From: Solirubrobacterales bacterium
Lineage (GTDB): Bacteria > Actinomycetota > Thermoleophilia > Solirubrobacterales > Solirubrobacteraceae
Assembly: GCA_027449125.1 (NCBI GenBank)
Contig: DAIDME010000092.1
Span: forward strand, 1-63,758
DNA length: 63,758 bases
Direction: 5' to 3'
The notes under the pieces are model-generated. The model saw only the letters and a list, made by a program, of their open reading frames with translations, did no database searches and was not told the origin of the DNA. The translations under genes and the position numbers were made by a program. This document shows, in pieces, positions 49,536-58,628 of the stretch (its first letter is position 1; every line of letters starts with the position of its first letter).

Positions 49536-50432
49536 ATGACCGGGCCGCTGCTGGTGGTGGACGCCCCGTTTGTGCTCTACCGCTCCTTCTACGGCCTGCC
49601 GGAGACGATCCGCGGCGCTGACGGCGAACCCGTCAACGCGCTGCTCGGCGCGTGCAATCTCCTGCTGCGCGTCGCCGCCGAGACCTCACCGCGGGCGATC
49701 GTCACCTGTTTCGGGGCCGAGCAGGCGCCCTACCGGGTGGCTTTGTACCCTGGCTACCACGCACAGCGCCCGCCGATGCCCGCGGCTCTGGCCGGGCAGT
49801 GGCAGCAGGCCTGGCCACTGTTCGCGGCCTTTGGCTGGGAGCCCCGCGACGCGGGCGAGCTCGAGGCCGACGACCTGCTCGGCGCCCTCGCGCGGTGTGA
49901 GGCCGCCGCCGGCGGTGAGACCCTGATCCTGACCGGCGACCGCGACCTCTACCAGTGCGTGAACGACCGCACGCGCGTGCTGTATCTGAGGCAGGGGCGC
50001 GCCGGCTTCGAGACGGTCGATGGTGTGGAGGTGAAGCGGCGCTACGGCGTTCCGCCGGTGCTCGTGCCCGACTTCATCGCGCTGCGCGGCGATCCGTCGG
50101 ATGGCCTGCCCGGGGCCCCCGGGATCGGTGCCAAGACCGCCGCCGCGCTGCTCGAGCGGCACGGCTCGCTCGAGGCGCTGCTGGGGGCCGTCGCCCGTGA
50201 GGACGCCGGTGAGCGCCCGCGGCTGGCGTCCGTCCTGCGCGAGCACGCGGCGGCGCTGCGCCGCTACCGTGAGATCGCCGCCCTGCGGCCGCTGGTCGCA
50301 GGGCGCCCGCGCGACGCGCGCACGGACCTGCGGGGCGGCGCGGCGGCCGCCGCGCCGCTCGGCCTGGGCAACCTCGCCGGCCGCCTGGAGGCAGCCGCGT
50401 CGCTTGCTGACCTGCGTTCGGCTCAGCGTTGA
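49536..50432 (+). CDS. 5'-3' exonuclease (PolI N-terminal domain-like)
   Basis: 298 residues from ATG 49536. It is a stand-alone flap/5' nuclease with acidic metal-binding residues in LLVVDAPFVLYRSFYG, ELEADDLLGALA and ILTGDRDLYQCV, and the helix-hairpin-helix in DPSDGLPGAPGIGAKTAAAL. No polymerase domain is attached. It begins 4 bases after the SpoIID-like gene stop. It probably processes RNA-DNA or flap intermediates, as do the mycobacterial stand-alone homologues. Confidence 0.92.
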   Translation: MTGPLLVVDAPFVLYRSFYGLPETIRGADGEPVNALLGACNLLLRVAAETSPRAIVTCFGAEQAPYRVALYPGYHAQRPPMPAALAGQWQQAWPLFAAFGWEPRDAGELEADDLLGALARCEAAAGGETLILTGDRDLYQCVNDRTRVLYLRQGRAGFETVDGVEVKRRYGVPPVLVPDFIALRGDPSDGLPGAPGIGAKTAAALLERHGSLEALLGAVAREDAGERPRLASVLREHAAALRRYREIAALRPLVAGRPRDARTDLRGGAAAAAPLGLGNLAGRLEAAASLADLRSAQR

Positions 50433-51031
50433 CGTCGCCGCAGGCGGACGCCGTTCAGGTAGCCTGACAGCCGCGCTGCGTCGTCGTCCGAGATCGACTC
50501 GAAGGCGACCCCGACCGCGTCGGGAAGGCGGCGCGCGACCTGTGCGCGCGCGCTGATCGGCGCCGGATCGGCGCCGAAGCGCAGATCGACGCCGACGCGC
50601 TCGGCGCCGGCCAGCGCTGGGATGGCGCGCAGCAGAGCACCGCTCTCACTGACATCCAGCGTATAGGTGTTCTGGTCGTCTCCGCCGTCGGGCTCGGTGC
50701 TCTCGGCTGCTCTGACCCGTGCCGGCGTGACCAGCTTGACGCGGTCGGCTCCGCGACGCTCGCGGACCTTGATGTCGTCGAGCAGGGCGGCGTCCACGTA
50801 TGGCGGGCGCGCACGCACCGCGACGCGCAGACCCACCGGAACGCTGAACTCCTCCGACACCAGGTAACCGGTGCACCCGAGCACCAGCCGGCCGACCATT
50901 GCCGGTGAGAGCTCCGTCCGGTAGGCGAGCCGGTTGAGCGCGCCCTCCACGCTGACGACACGGCACTCCACGACTTGATCCACATCGTCGAGGCTGAGGG
51001 TCACAGTCTGGTCGATCTGCAGGCGCGTCAC
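50423..51031 (-). CDS. PilZ domain protein, probable cyclic di-GMP receptor
   Basis: 202 residues. The N-terminal YcgR-like beta domain (1-90) is followed by a PilZ domain with both ligand motifs: RRGADR (RxxxR) near residue 92, and DVSESGALL ((D/N)xSxxG) about 35 residues later. It therefore probably binds cyclic di-GMP. It overlaps the convergent exonuclease gene by 10 bases. The output partner is unknown; a GGDEF and an HD-GYP protein are encoded elsewhere in the window. Confidence 0.9.
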   Translation of the reverse strand: MTRLQIDQTVTLSLDDVDQVVECRVVSVEGALNRLAYRTELSPAMVGRLVLGCTGYLVSEEFSVPVGLRVAVRARPPYVDAALLDDIKVRERRGADRVKLVTPARVRAAESTEPDGGDDQNTYTLDVSESGALLRAIPALAGAERVGVDLRFGADPAPISARAQVARRLPDAVGVAFESISDDDAARLSGYLNGVRLRRRQR

Positions 51032-51060
51032 CAGTCATGTATCGGCACGCGCACGCGAGT

Positions 51061-54000
51061 TCAACACTCCGGAAAGATGGCTTGGAGCGTCGCCGACGCG
51101 CGTTGCGCCATCAGCGTCGCGCCCTGTCCGCGTGCCAGCTCCAGTGCCAGCTCGAGCGTCTCCACCGCGCTGTGGCGCTCACCCAGGCGGGACTCCTCGA
51201 TCGCCAGCAGCCGCAGCAGCTCGCTGCGCACCCACCGCTCGCCCGCGCTGAGCGCCGCCAGCAGCCGTCGAAGTGTGGGCGGGTCCTCTCCGGTGTCGCT
51301 CGCCCCGGAATCCGCGGCTGCCGAGGCGCGCAGGACCCGGAAGCTCGGCAGCAGGAAGCCGGAGCCGTTGCTGGTGAACCACTCGACGCCGGCGTCGAAG
51401 CTCTGGCGCCCGCGCGCGAGCTCCCCCTGCTGGGTCAGCTCGATCCCCTCGAACAGCTTGACCGTGGCCTCCCAGAACGGCAGCGCGTGGGGTGCGGCGA
51501 GCTCTCGCAGCTCACGCACATACAGCGACATCGCCCCCCAGTCGCTCTGCAGGGCGGCGCCGATGGCGCCCCCGTAGGCGAGCACGTGGCAGTGGTTGTG
51601 CACCCGGCCGAGGCGCTCCGCCGCGGCCACCGTCGTCTCCTGCAGCCGGCGGGCCTGCTCCGGTTGGCCGGTCAGCACGGCCACGCAGATCCGGCAGCAC
51701 TGCACCGTGGTGTAGTTGTCGGTGGCGCCGTACTGCGCGAGCGCGGCCGCGTGACGGTCGGGATCGTAGCGCCGGGCAAAGCGCTCCAGCGCCGCGTGAG
51801 CAGCCTCCAGCTCGCCGCGGAACAGGTGCGTCGAGCCCAGCATGCGGTCGATCAGCAGCAGCGCCGCGTCGCTGCCCAGCTGCTCGGCCAGCGGCGCCAG
51901 CTCGAGCCCCAGGCTGTGGGCGATGTCGATGCCACCGCGCCCCATCTGATCGAGCCAGCGCAGGAACATGGCGTTGAAGCCCTGCTCCGGCTGCGCCCGG
52001 CGGGTCGTCAGCTCCACCACGCGGTTGACCGACGCGGTGGCCGCGCTGACATAGCCGTCGGAGCCGATCAGCGCGGGCAGGAAGGCGAGCAGCACGTCCA
52101 CCTCGAACGCCTCCGCCGCCTCCGCGTCCGAGAACTGCGGTAGCAGCGCCAGCGCCCGGCGGAAGTAGGCGCTCGCCTCCGCGTCGGCCGAGCGGGACGC
52201 GGCGAGCCGTCCCGCTTGCGCCCAGCTGTACGCCGCGCGCTCGCCACGACCGGCGCGTTCCTCGTGGTAGGCGCGGGTTTCCGGAGCGCTCTCCGGGCGT
52301 TGCTCGAGCACATCGGCGACGCGGGCATGGAGCGCCGCGCGTCGCTCGCGCAGGATCGTGTCGTAGACGTATTCGAGCACCAGCTGATGGCGGAAGCTGA
52401 CGGTCTCGGACAGGTCTGCGCCGTCGGCGTAGGAGACGTTCAACAGGCCCGCGGCACCCAGCTCGTTGAGCGCTGCAGCGCGCACGCGCTCACTGGGGAT
52501 CAGCGCACCCAGCACGTCCATTGGCACCTCGCGCCCGAAGATGGCGGCCAGCTCCAGCAGCTCGCTGCCGACGGCCAGGCCGTCCACCCGGTACTGCAGC
52601 GCTTCCTGCAGTGAGGCCGGAACGTCGCTGATCGCGGGGCCCGTCTCGGGGTGAGCGGCGCTGGCCTGGGCGAAGGACAGGGCCAGCTCGGCCGCGAACA
52701 GCGGCATCCCGTCGGCGCGCTCGGCGATCTCCGCGATCACTCCCGCCAGTGGCGAGAGCGCGTGCGCGGCGATCGTGCTGGCCACGATCTGCTCGACGGC
52801 AGCGGCGCTGAGCGGGCCGAGCGTCAGGACCGCGTCCGGGCTGATCCCCGGAATCCCGTCCGGGTCGCGGCCGGTGATGACCAGCAGCACGGGCCGTTGC
52901 GCGATCGCCTGGCCCAGGCGTGCGAGCACCTCGAGCGAGGAGGGGTCGCTCCAGTGGGCGTCCTCGAAGCAGATCAGCGTCGGCGTGCCGTCCCCGGGGG
53001 CGAGCGCCCGCCGGACGAAGCCCGAGATCAGCGACTCGCGGCGCCGGCGGATCAGGTACAGCGATTCGTTGCGCTCCGGTTCCCGCAGCGCGGCGGTGAG
53101 CAGCGGGTCGACCAGGTCGGTGCCGCGCCGGGCGCCGCGCGCCTCGCGCAGGAACGGGAAGAACGGTGAGTCCACGAACTCGGACGAACAGCCGAAGCTG
53201 TGTAGCGGGTGCCCTGCCGCCCGCACCCGCTGGGCGAACGCCGCGACCAGATGCGACTTGCCGATCCCCGCCTCACCACTCACGTAGACGCAGCGCCCCG
53301 CACCGCCGGGCAGCTCACGCCAGAGCGCGTCCAGGGTCGCGAGCTCCCGTTCGCGGCCGACGGGCGGCAGCAGTGCGGAGGAGCCCGATCCGGGCGCGGC
53401 AAGCGTCTCATCGCCCAGCACCCGCCACACCTGCATCTCGGCGTCGATCCCCTTGAGCGTGTGGCGACCGCGGGACTCGACCCGCACCTGGTCCCGGATC
53501 AGTCGGCGCGTGCTGTCGGCGATCACGACCTCGCCCGCCTCGGCGAGCGCCTGGATCCGCGCGGCGACGTTCGCCGTCTCGCCAAAGACGTTGGTCGTGT
53601 CGGCGTGGTTGAGTACGACCATGCCGCTGGCCAGCCCGGCCCGGACGCGGATCGGTTCCCCGCCCGGATCGCGCACCAGCCGGTGGGTCTCGTCGAGGAT
53701 CTCGCGAGCCGTGAGCACCGCCTGCAGGGCGGCGTGCTCACGGGCCTGCGGGTAGCCGAAGAAGATGAACGAGCCGTCGCCGAGGCGGTTTGCCTCGTGG
53801 CCGCCGCGGCGCTGCAGCACGCGCGTGACCACGGCGTAGTAGTCGCGGAACATCTCGCTCATCTGCTCCGCGTCGAAGCGTTGCGACAGCGCCGTGGAGC
53901 CGACGACGTCACAGAACAGGATCGTCAGGTGCCGGCGCGCGCCGATGAATACCGGACCCTCGGTCGCAGTGGCCTGCTCGGCGCGCAGGCGGGCGATGGC

Positions 54001-54168
54001 GCTCTCCAGGCGCCGTCGTGGGCCGACGGCTTGGACCCCGATCTCCAGCAGGTCGGCGGCGGTCAGCTCCGGCAGCGTGTCGAAGTCGACCTCAGCCTCG
54101 GCGAACGCCTGCGCGTAATGCTCGAGGCCGAGTCCCGCGAGCCATGTCGATACCTTCGGATCCTCCAT
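51061..54168 (-). CDS. SAM domain - class III nucleotide cyclase - AAA ATPase - TPR protein
   Basis: 1035 residues. An N-terminal SAM domain (~1-60: VSTWLAGLGLEHYAQAFAEA) is followed by a class III adenylyl/guanylyl cyclase domain (~78-250) with LTILFCDVVGSTALSQ and NRLGDGSFIFFG, whose two metal Asp (FCD, GDG) are present. Next is a STAND/AAA-type ATPase (~275-560) with VYVSGEAGIGKSHLV and Walker B-like LICFEDAHWSD. The C-terminal half is helical TPR-like repeat. The layout is common in Actinobacteria as a large signalling protein. It is 29 bases from the PilZ gene on the same strand. Confidence 0.88.
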   Translation of the reverse strand: MEDPKVSTWLAGLGLEHYAQAFAEAEVDFDTLPELTAADLLEIGVQAVGPRRRLESAIARLRAEQATATEGPVFIGARRHLTILFCDVVGSTALSQRFDAEQMSEMFRDYYAVVTRVLQRRGGHEANRLGDGSFIFFGYPQAREHAALQAVLTAREILDETHRLVRDPGGEPIRVRAGLASGMVVLNHADTTNVFGETANVAARIQALAEAGEVVIADSTRRLIRDQVRVESRGRHTLKGIDAEMQVWRVLGDETLAAPGSGSSALLPPVGRERELATLDALWRELPGGAGRCVYVSGEAGIGKSHLVAAFAQRVRAAGHPLHSFGCSSEFVDSPFFPFLREARGARRGTDLVDPLLTAALREPERNESLYLIRRRRESLISGFVRRALAPGDGTPTLICFEDAHWSDPSSLEVLARLGQAIAQRPVLLVITGRDPDGIPGISPDAVLTLGPLSAAAVEQIVASTIAAHALSPLAGVIAEIAERADGMPLFAAELALSFAQASAAHPETGPAISDVPASLQEALQYRVDGLAVGSELLELAAIFGREVPMDVLGALIPSERVRAAALNELGAAGLLNVSYADGADLSETVSFRHQLVLEYVYDTILRERRAALHARVADVLEQRPESAPETRAYHEERAGRGERAAYSWAQAGRLAASRSADAEASAYFRRALALLPQFSDAEAAEAFEVDVLLAFLPALIGSDGYVSAATASVNRVVELTTRRAQPEQGFNAMFLRWLDQMGRGGIDIAHSLGLELAPLAEQLGSDAALLLIDRMLGSTHLFRGELEAAHAALERFARRYDPDRHAAALAQYGATDNYTTVQCCRICVAVLTGQPEQARRLQETTVAAAERLGRVHNHCHVLAYGGAIGAALQSDWGAMSLYVRELRELAAPHALPFWEATVKLFEGIELTQQGELARGRQSFDAGVEWFTSNGSGFLLPSFRVLRASAAADSGASDTGEDPPTLRRLLAALSAGERWVRSELLRLLAIEESRLGERHSAVETLELALELARGQGATLMAQRASATLQAIFPEC

Positions 54169-54192
54169 GCGCGGCCCCTGAGCCGAGTGCGG

Positions 54193-54198
54193 ATACTA
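54193..54198 (-). promoter_or_regulatory. -10 box of the cyclase gene
   Basis: TAGTAT on the minus strand, 24 bases before ATG 54168. Its TAG is also the stop codon of the upstream oxidase gene, so the cyclase could be transcribed separately. Confidence 0.4.
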
Positions 54199-55776
54199 CA
54201 GGCGTTGGGTCGACTCCCCGGTTGCGGGGTGGACGTATTGGCCGGTATCGGTCGAGTCGGCGGACAGCTCGAGCGGCGGGATTGATTGCGGGAACCGGAA
54301 CACGTTCGCCGGGTCGTACTTGGCCTTGATGTAGCGCAGCGCGGGGTACAGCAGCGCTCCCCAGTACTCGGTGCCGAAGTCCGTGTCGCCCTCGCTCGGG
54401 TAGTTCTGGTACACCTGCCCGCTCCAGTGCGGCGCGATCAGCTCGCTCCAGCCGTCGAGGAAGCCCTGCATCACGGGCTCGTCCTCGGGTTTGAGCCAGA
54501 ACACGTCCATGAAGCAGTCAAAGTCCACGTCGCGGTGCACGAAGGCGTTGATGCCGGGGGTCATCGAGCCGATCGCGCCACGGTATGCCTCGAACGCGAC
54601 GATCGTGTAAGGGTTCGGCGAGGTCACGAAATAGTCCATGAGGCTCTGCCACTGCGCCGGCGTCAGCGTCTGCGAGATGTAGCGGCTGCGCTTGTTCTCG
54701 GCCGGCGGGTTCGGATCGATGTCGGGCGGGAACTCGGGGACATCGTAGGGCTGGGTCATCAGGTACGCGTTCAGTTCGCTGTAGACCATCGGCCCGGTGT
54801 AGTACTGCAGCTGGGTCCCGGGCTGGGCCAGGAGCGGCGCGAGCAGCGCCTCCAGGTCGGACTGGGCACCGTCGTACATGCCCATCATCCGGAAGCTCGG
54901 CGCCAGCGGGCCGCTGGTCGCGCCGTCAAACACCCAGACCATCTGGAAGCCGAGCTCCTGCGGCGCGGAGCGGACGAAGTTGTCCTGCATCCAGCTGAGC
55001 GTCTGGGCTGCCTGCTCGCGCCCGGCCGGCGTCGAGAGGTCCCAGCAGAGCGAGAAGCCCTGAAACCGGTCGCCGGTCCGCAACGGGTAGACGGTCTGCA
55101 AGAGGACCCCGAAGTTGTTGCCGGTGCCGCCCCGCATCGCCCAGAAGAGGTCGCTGTTGACGGTCGCGCTCGCCTGCACGATCGAACCGTCGGCCAGCAT
55201 CACGAGCAGTGAAAGCGGCTGGTCGCAGTTCATCCCGAAGATCCGGGCCGTGAACCCGTAGCCGCCGCCCTGCATGTAACCGCCCTGGCAGACGTCGGGG
55301 CAGGCGCCCCCGGGGAGATGCAGGCCGAACTTCTCAACCGTGGCGTTGAACGTGCCCCAGTTGCAGCCCGGGCCCACCGTCGCCAGCCTGTTGACCGGGT
55401 CTACCGAGACCGAGTCCAGCCCGCTCACGTCGAGGATCATCACGTTGCTGCCGGAATAGCCGGCCGTGCTGTGGCCACCCGAGCGGACGGCGAAGCTGAC
55501 CCCGAAGCGGTTGATCACGTCCAGGCACACGGAGACGTCGGCGATGCTCTTGCACATCACCACCACCTGCGGGTGAAACTGAAAGCGGGGATTGGCCAGC
55601 TCCGACGCGCTCGCATAGCCGGGGTCTCCGGGCAGGAGCACCGCGCCCTGGATCGAGCTCTGCAGCTCCTTGATCGCCTCGAAGGGAATGCCGAGCTGCG
55701 CCTGCCCGAGGCCGCGGTCCTCCCAGCTCTCGAAACGCTCACGGTTGCGGCGCCTGCGGGAGTCGTACCAAAACAC
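54196..55776 (-). CDS. Berberine-bridge-type FAD-linked oxidase
   Basis: 526 residues. The PCMH FAD domain has VVVMCKSIADVSVCL, the covalent His in AVRSGGHSTAGYSG, and GPGCNWGTFNATVEKFGL. A Cys in PGGACPDVCQGGYMQGGGYG is in position for a second covalent FAD bond, so a bicovalent flavin is likely. The C-terminal BBE motif is YWGALLYPALRYIKAKYDP. There is no signal peptide, so it is probably cytoplasmic. The start GTG has AGAGGA 7 bases upstream. The substrate is unknown; homologues oxidise carbohydrates or secondary metabolites. Confidence 0.9.
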   Translation of the reverse strand: MFWYDSRRRRNRERFESWEDRGLGQAQLGIPFEAIKELQSSIQGAVLLPGDPGYASASELANPRFQFHPQVVVMCKSIADVSVCLDVINRFGVSFAVRSGGHSTAGYSGSNVMILDVSGLDSVSVDPVNRLATVGPGCNWGTFNATVEKFGLHLPGGACPDVCQGGYMQGGGYGFTARIFGMNCDQPLSLLVMLADGSIVQASATVNSDLFWAMRGGTGNNFGVLLQTVYPLRTGDRFQGFSLCWDLSTPAGREQAAQTLSWMQDNFVRSAPQELGFQMVWVFDGATSGPLAPSFRMMGMYDGAQSDLEALLAPLLAQPGTQLQYYTGPMVYSELNAYLMTQPYDVPEFPPDIDPNPPAENKRSRYISQTLTPAQWQSLMDYFVTSPNPYTIVAFEAYRGAIGSMTPGINAFVHRDVDFDCFMDVFWLKPEDEPVMQGFLDGWSELIAPHWSGQVYQNYPSEGDTDFGTEYWGALLYPALRYIKAKYDPANVFRFPQSIPPLELSADSTDTGQYVHPATGESTQRL

Positions 55777-55809
55777 GAGGTTCCTCTCTGTCGGCTGCGG
55801 TTCGCGCCG

Positions 55810-55815
55810 ATTCTA
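55810..55815 (-). promoter_or_regulatory. -10 box of the FAD oxidase gene
   Basis: TAGAAT (minus strand), 33 bases before the oxidase start and upstream of its AGAGGA ribosome site. Confidence 0.45.
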
Positions 55816-56011
55816 TGACCGCCTCGCGCCTCGCGGCTCGCGCGTAGCGGCGCCATCGGTGCGCCGGCGGGGCGTTGGCGCCAGATCCCGGAATGTGGGA
55901 CTGACGCAGCGCCGGCTGACGCGCTTGCGCGCAACCGCGGCTGCGCCGCCCCGTCGCGCCGTGCCCTGGCTGTGTCGGTCCAGCGCCGCGGGCGTGCCGA
56001 CGCTCGAAGGT

Positions 56012-56049
56012 ACGGCCAGATACCGGCAGAATTGCCGGTATCTGGCCGT
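56012..56049. repeat. Perfect 38-bp palindrome
   Basis: ACGGCCAGATACCGGCA (56012-56028), loop GAAT, and its exact complement (56033-56049): 17-bp arms. It lies in the 375-base gap between the DUF1203 gene end and the oxidase promoter. Nothing else is supported in this gap. Confidence 0.95.
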
Positions 56050-56151
56050 GGCCCGGAGCCATATGGCGTGGGCCCCGGCGCGCGCGGCTTGTCTGCCGGG
56101 CTGAGCGGCCGGACGCCGAATCGCCGGCTTGCCGCGACGCCGCACGAGCCG

Positions 56152-56649
56152 TCAGCTCTCACCCTCTGATGCGGACGCGGTCACCGCGTACAGAAAGCAC
56201 TGTGGCGCCAGCGTGCGGACGTGGACCGTGGCCACGTCGAGGAGCGTCAGCAGGCGTGAGATGAGTGGCTCGATCTCCGTCGGCTCCGTGAGGACGGTGT
56301 TGTGGTCGTAGTTCATCGCGCCGTCGGGCCGGTAGGCGCGCAGCACGCGCGGGCCCCTATCCAGCCGCGCCGGTAGGCGACCATCAGGCTGATATCCGGC
56401 GCAGTGTTCCGCGTGGATGAACACGGGCCCGACCTCTCGCCAGACCGATTGGCGCGCGCACGGCGCGTAGGAGATGAGTGCGATCTGCTCGCCCGCGGCC
56501 GCGTAGCGCAGGCAGCAGCGCAGTGGCTCGCCCTGGCCCGTCGCCGCAAACGGGCGCAGGTCGTTGCCATGCCCGTCCACGCCGCTTGATCGAACGGCCC
56601 GCAGGTGTGCCGGATCGATCGCGTGGACGTGAAGACGGATTGCGCGCAT
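56152..56649 (-). CDS. DUF1203 family protein
   Basis: 165 residues from ATG 56649, with GGGAG 6 bases upstream. The family signature is CRYCLR-like near the middle (PLRCCLRYAAAGEQIALISY) and GPRVLRAYRPDGAMNYDHNT at ~105-125. The function of DUF1203 is unknown. It contains several Cys and His (HAEHC) that could bind a metal. It is followed by a 375-base gap containing a perfect palindrome. Confidence 0.85.
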   Translation of the reverse strand: MRAIRLHVHAIDPAHLRAVRSSGVDGHGNDLRPFAATGQGEPLRCCLRYAAAGEQIALISYAPCARQSVWREVGPVFIHAEHCAGYQPDGRLPARLDRGPRVLRAYRPDGAMNYDHNTVLTEPTEIEPLISRLLTLLDVATVHVRTLAPQCFLYAVTASASEGES

Positions 56650-56761
56650 GTGAAGCTCCCTGTGCTCGTTGTCGGTCCGCGGCTGGAATGCCGCCCGAAT
56701 ACAACGGCGCTGCTGGTGACGCTGTGAGGTTCGTCGCCAGGAAGCAGGGGCGAGCGCGCGC

Positions 56762-57841
56762 TCAGGGCGTGAACTTGATGGTGATCACATCACCGTCGGC
56801 CATCACGTAGTCGCGGCCCTCGAGGCGCAGGGCGGCGTGCTCGCGCGCGCCGGCGTAGCCGCCGAACTGAACCAGCGCCTCCCACGAGACCACCTCGGCG
56901 CGGACGAACCCGCGCTGGATGTCCGAGTGGATCTGCCCGGCGGCGTGCCAGGCCGAGAGGCCGCGGCGCAGATGCCAGGTCTGCGCCGGCTTGTCCTCGC
57001 CGGCGGTGAAGAACGCGATCAGGTCGAGCAGCTCGAAGGCGCCCCGGACGACCGCTTGAAGCCCGGACTCGGCCAAACCCAGGTCGGCCCGCATCTCCGC
57101 CGCCTCACCGGCCTCCAGCGCGCCCAGCTCGGCCTCCAGGCGCGCGGAGACGGCGACGGCTCGCGCGCCCTGGGAGGCCGCGTAGGCCGCGATGGCGGCC
57201 GGCACCTCTGCGTCGCCCTCGTCGACGTTTGCGACCAGCAGAACCGGCTTTGAGGTCAGTGAGCCAAGCAGCGTCGCCGCGTCCGGCGCCTCGTCCGGGA
57301 CGGGCACGGTGCGCACCGGCCTGCCGGCGGAGAGCGCCGCGACGACCTGCTCGAGCCAGCGCTGCTCGGCGATCGCGTGCCGGTCGCCGCCACGCGCCTG
57401 GCGCACGACGCGCTCCAGTCGCCGCTGCGCCTGCTCCAGGTCCGCGTACATCAGCTCGGTTTCGATCGTCTCGATGTCGCGCAGCGGGTCGACGCTGCCC
57501 TCGGAGTGCACGATCCCCGCGTCGGTGTGGGCGCGCACGACGTGCAGCAGCGCGTCGGTCTCGCGGATGTTGGCCAGGAACTGGTTGCCGAGCCCCTCGC
57601 CCCTGTGCGCCCCGGCCACCAGGCCGGCGATGTCGTGGAAGGCGATCGTGTCCCAGACGACCTTCGAGGCGCGCACGGTGTCCGCGACCCGGCGCATACG
57701 GTCATCCTCCACGGGCACCACGGCGACGTTCGGCTCGATCGTCGTGAACGGGTAGTTCGCGGCCTCGGCGGCGACCCCGGTGAGCGCGCTGAACAGTGAG
57801 GACTTGCCGGCGTTGGGCATGCCGACGATCCCGACCTTCAT
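56762..57841 (-). CDS. ychF: Redox-regulated ATPase/GTPase YchF
   Basis: 359 residues from ATG 57841. OBG-like ATPase: P loop GMPNAGKSSLFSAL, switch region FTTIEPNVAVVPVEDDR, G3-like DIAGLVAGAHRGEGLGNQFL and a C-terminal TGS domain ending DGDVITIKFTP. The NKxD motif is replaced by LLVANVDEGD, consistent with ATP preference in YchF. The start overlaps the PAP2 stop (ATGA), so the two are coupled. Confidence 0.96.
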   Translation of the reverse strand: MKVGIVGMPNAGKSSLFSALTGVAAEAANYPFTTIEPNVAVVPVEDDRMRRVADTVRASKVVWDTIAFHDIAGLVAGAHRGEGLGNQFLANIRETDALLHVVRAHTDAGIVHSEGSVDPLRDIETIETELMYADLEQAQRRLERVVRQARGGDRHAIAEQRWLEQVVAALSAGRPVRTVPVPDEAPDAATLLGSLTSKPVLLVANVDEGDAEVPAAIAAYAASQGARAVAVSARLEAELGALEAGEAAEMRADLGLAESGLQAVVRGAFELLDLIAFFTAGEDKPAQTWHLRRGLSAWHAAGQIHSDIQRGFVRAEVVSWEALVQFGGYAGAREHAALRLEGRDYVMADGDVITIKFTP

Positions 57842-58437
57842 CGGCACCGCAGGAGCCTCCCCGTGAGCGTGCCGAGCAGCGCCCCGGCGGCGACATCGCT
57901 CGGGTAGTGCACACCCAGGTAGGGGCGACTCGCCGCCATCAGCAGCGCGGTGGCGTAGAAGAGCGGTGCGGCCGGCGGCAGCGCCCGGCTGTAGGCGGCG
58001 GCGGCCGCGAACGAGGTGGTCGCGTGGGCGCTCGGGAACGACATGTTCGAGACCACGGGGGAGAGCGGCGGCAGCTCGTCAAGCGCCGGACGCGGCCGCC
58101 TGACTGCCAGCTTGACCGCATAGTTGAGGCCGTAGGCGGCGCCCGTCACCACCACCCCGCGCCGGAAGGCGCGGCGGCGGGCGCCACCGGCCGGGCTCGC
58201 CACCACGCCCGCCGCGCCCAGCGCGAACCAGCAGGCGGCGTGCTCGCCGCCGCGCGAGAACGCGCGCGCGGCGGCGACCAGCCGCGGGTCCTCGTGGCCG
58301 CGCCCGCGCATCAGCACGAGCAGCCGGCGGTCGAGCGCGACCGCCGGCTCGATCAGGGTCTTCGAGGGCTTCAGGGCGCTGGTCCCGCTAGAACCCGACG
58401 CGGTGCTCGTCGCTCTCGACCAGCAGGTAGTCGACAC
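57838..58437 (-). CDS. PAP2 family phosphatase, start unresolved
   Basis: Membrane phosphatase of the PAP2/phosphatidate-phosphatase type. Three motifs are present: KLAVRRPRP (C1), FPSAHA (C2) and SRPYLGVHYPSD (C3). About five membrane segments follow the conserved N-terminal ALDRRLLVLMRGRG. The family-like sequence seems to begin shortly after the stop of the upstream small gene (58388), yet there is no ATG, GTG or TTG there. Candidate starts are GTG 58437 (50-base overlap, used here), a non-standard CTG 58374, or GTG 58317, which would cut off the N-terminus. Confidence 0.85.
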   Translation of the reverse strand: MSTTCWSRATSTASGSSGTSALKPSKTLIEPAVALDRRLLVLMRGRGHEDPRLVAAARAFSRGGEHAACWFALGAAGVVASPAGGARRRAFRRGVVVTGAAYGLNYAVKLAVRRPRPALDELPPLSPVVSNMSFPSAHATTSFAAAAAYSRALPPAAPLFYATALLMAASRPYLGVHYPSDVAAGALLGTLTGRLLRCR

Positions 58438-58609
58438 GCGTGAGGTCGAAGCTGATCGTGCCATCCTCGGCGCGCAGCTCGTGCCAGCCGCCGCTCTTGC
58501 CGAGCACCGCGCGCAGCGCCTCGAGCTCCGAGCCGCGCACCCGCGCGGCCAGCGTCTGGCCGCCATGGAAGCCGATGCTGATCTTCTGGGGCTTTTCCTC
58601 TGCGTTCAT
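58388..58609 (-). CDS. Conserved-looking small protein of unknown function
   Basis: 73 residues, starting MNAEEKPQKISIGFHGGQTL. The mix of beta-strand segments (ISIGFHGG, TISFDLTRVDYLLV) and one helix (SELEALRAVLGKSGGWHEL) suggests a compact alpha/beta fold. There is no membrane segment. It lies between the methylmalonyl-CoA epimerase and PAP2 genes on the same strand. I do not recognise the family, but normal codon bias and placement support a real gene. Confidence 0.65.
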   Translation of the reverse strand: MNAEEKPQKISIGFHGGQTLAARVRGSELEALRAVLGKSGGWHELRAEDGTISFDLTRVDYLLVESDEHRVGF

Positions 58610-58628
58610 CTGCGAAGCTCCTCGCTGG

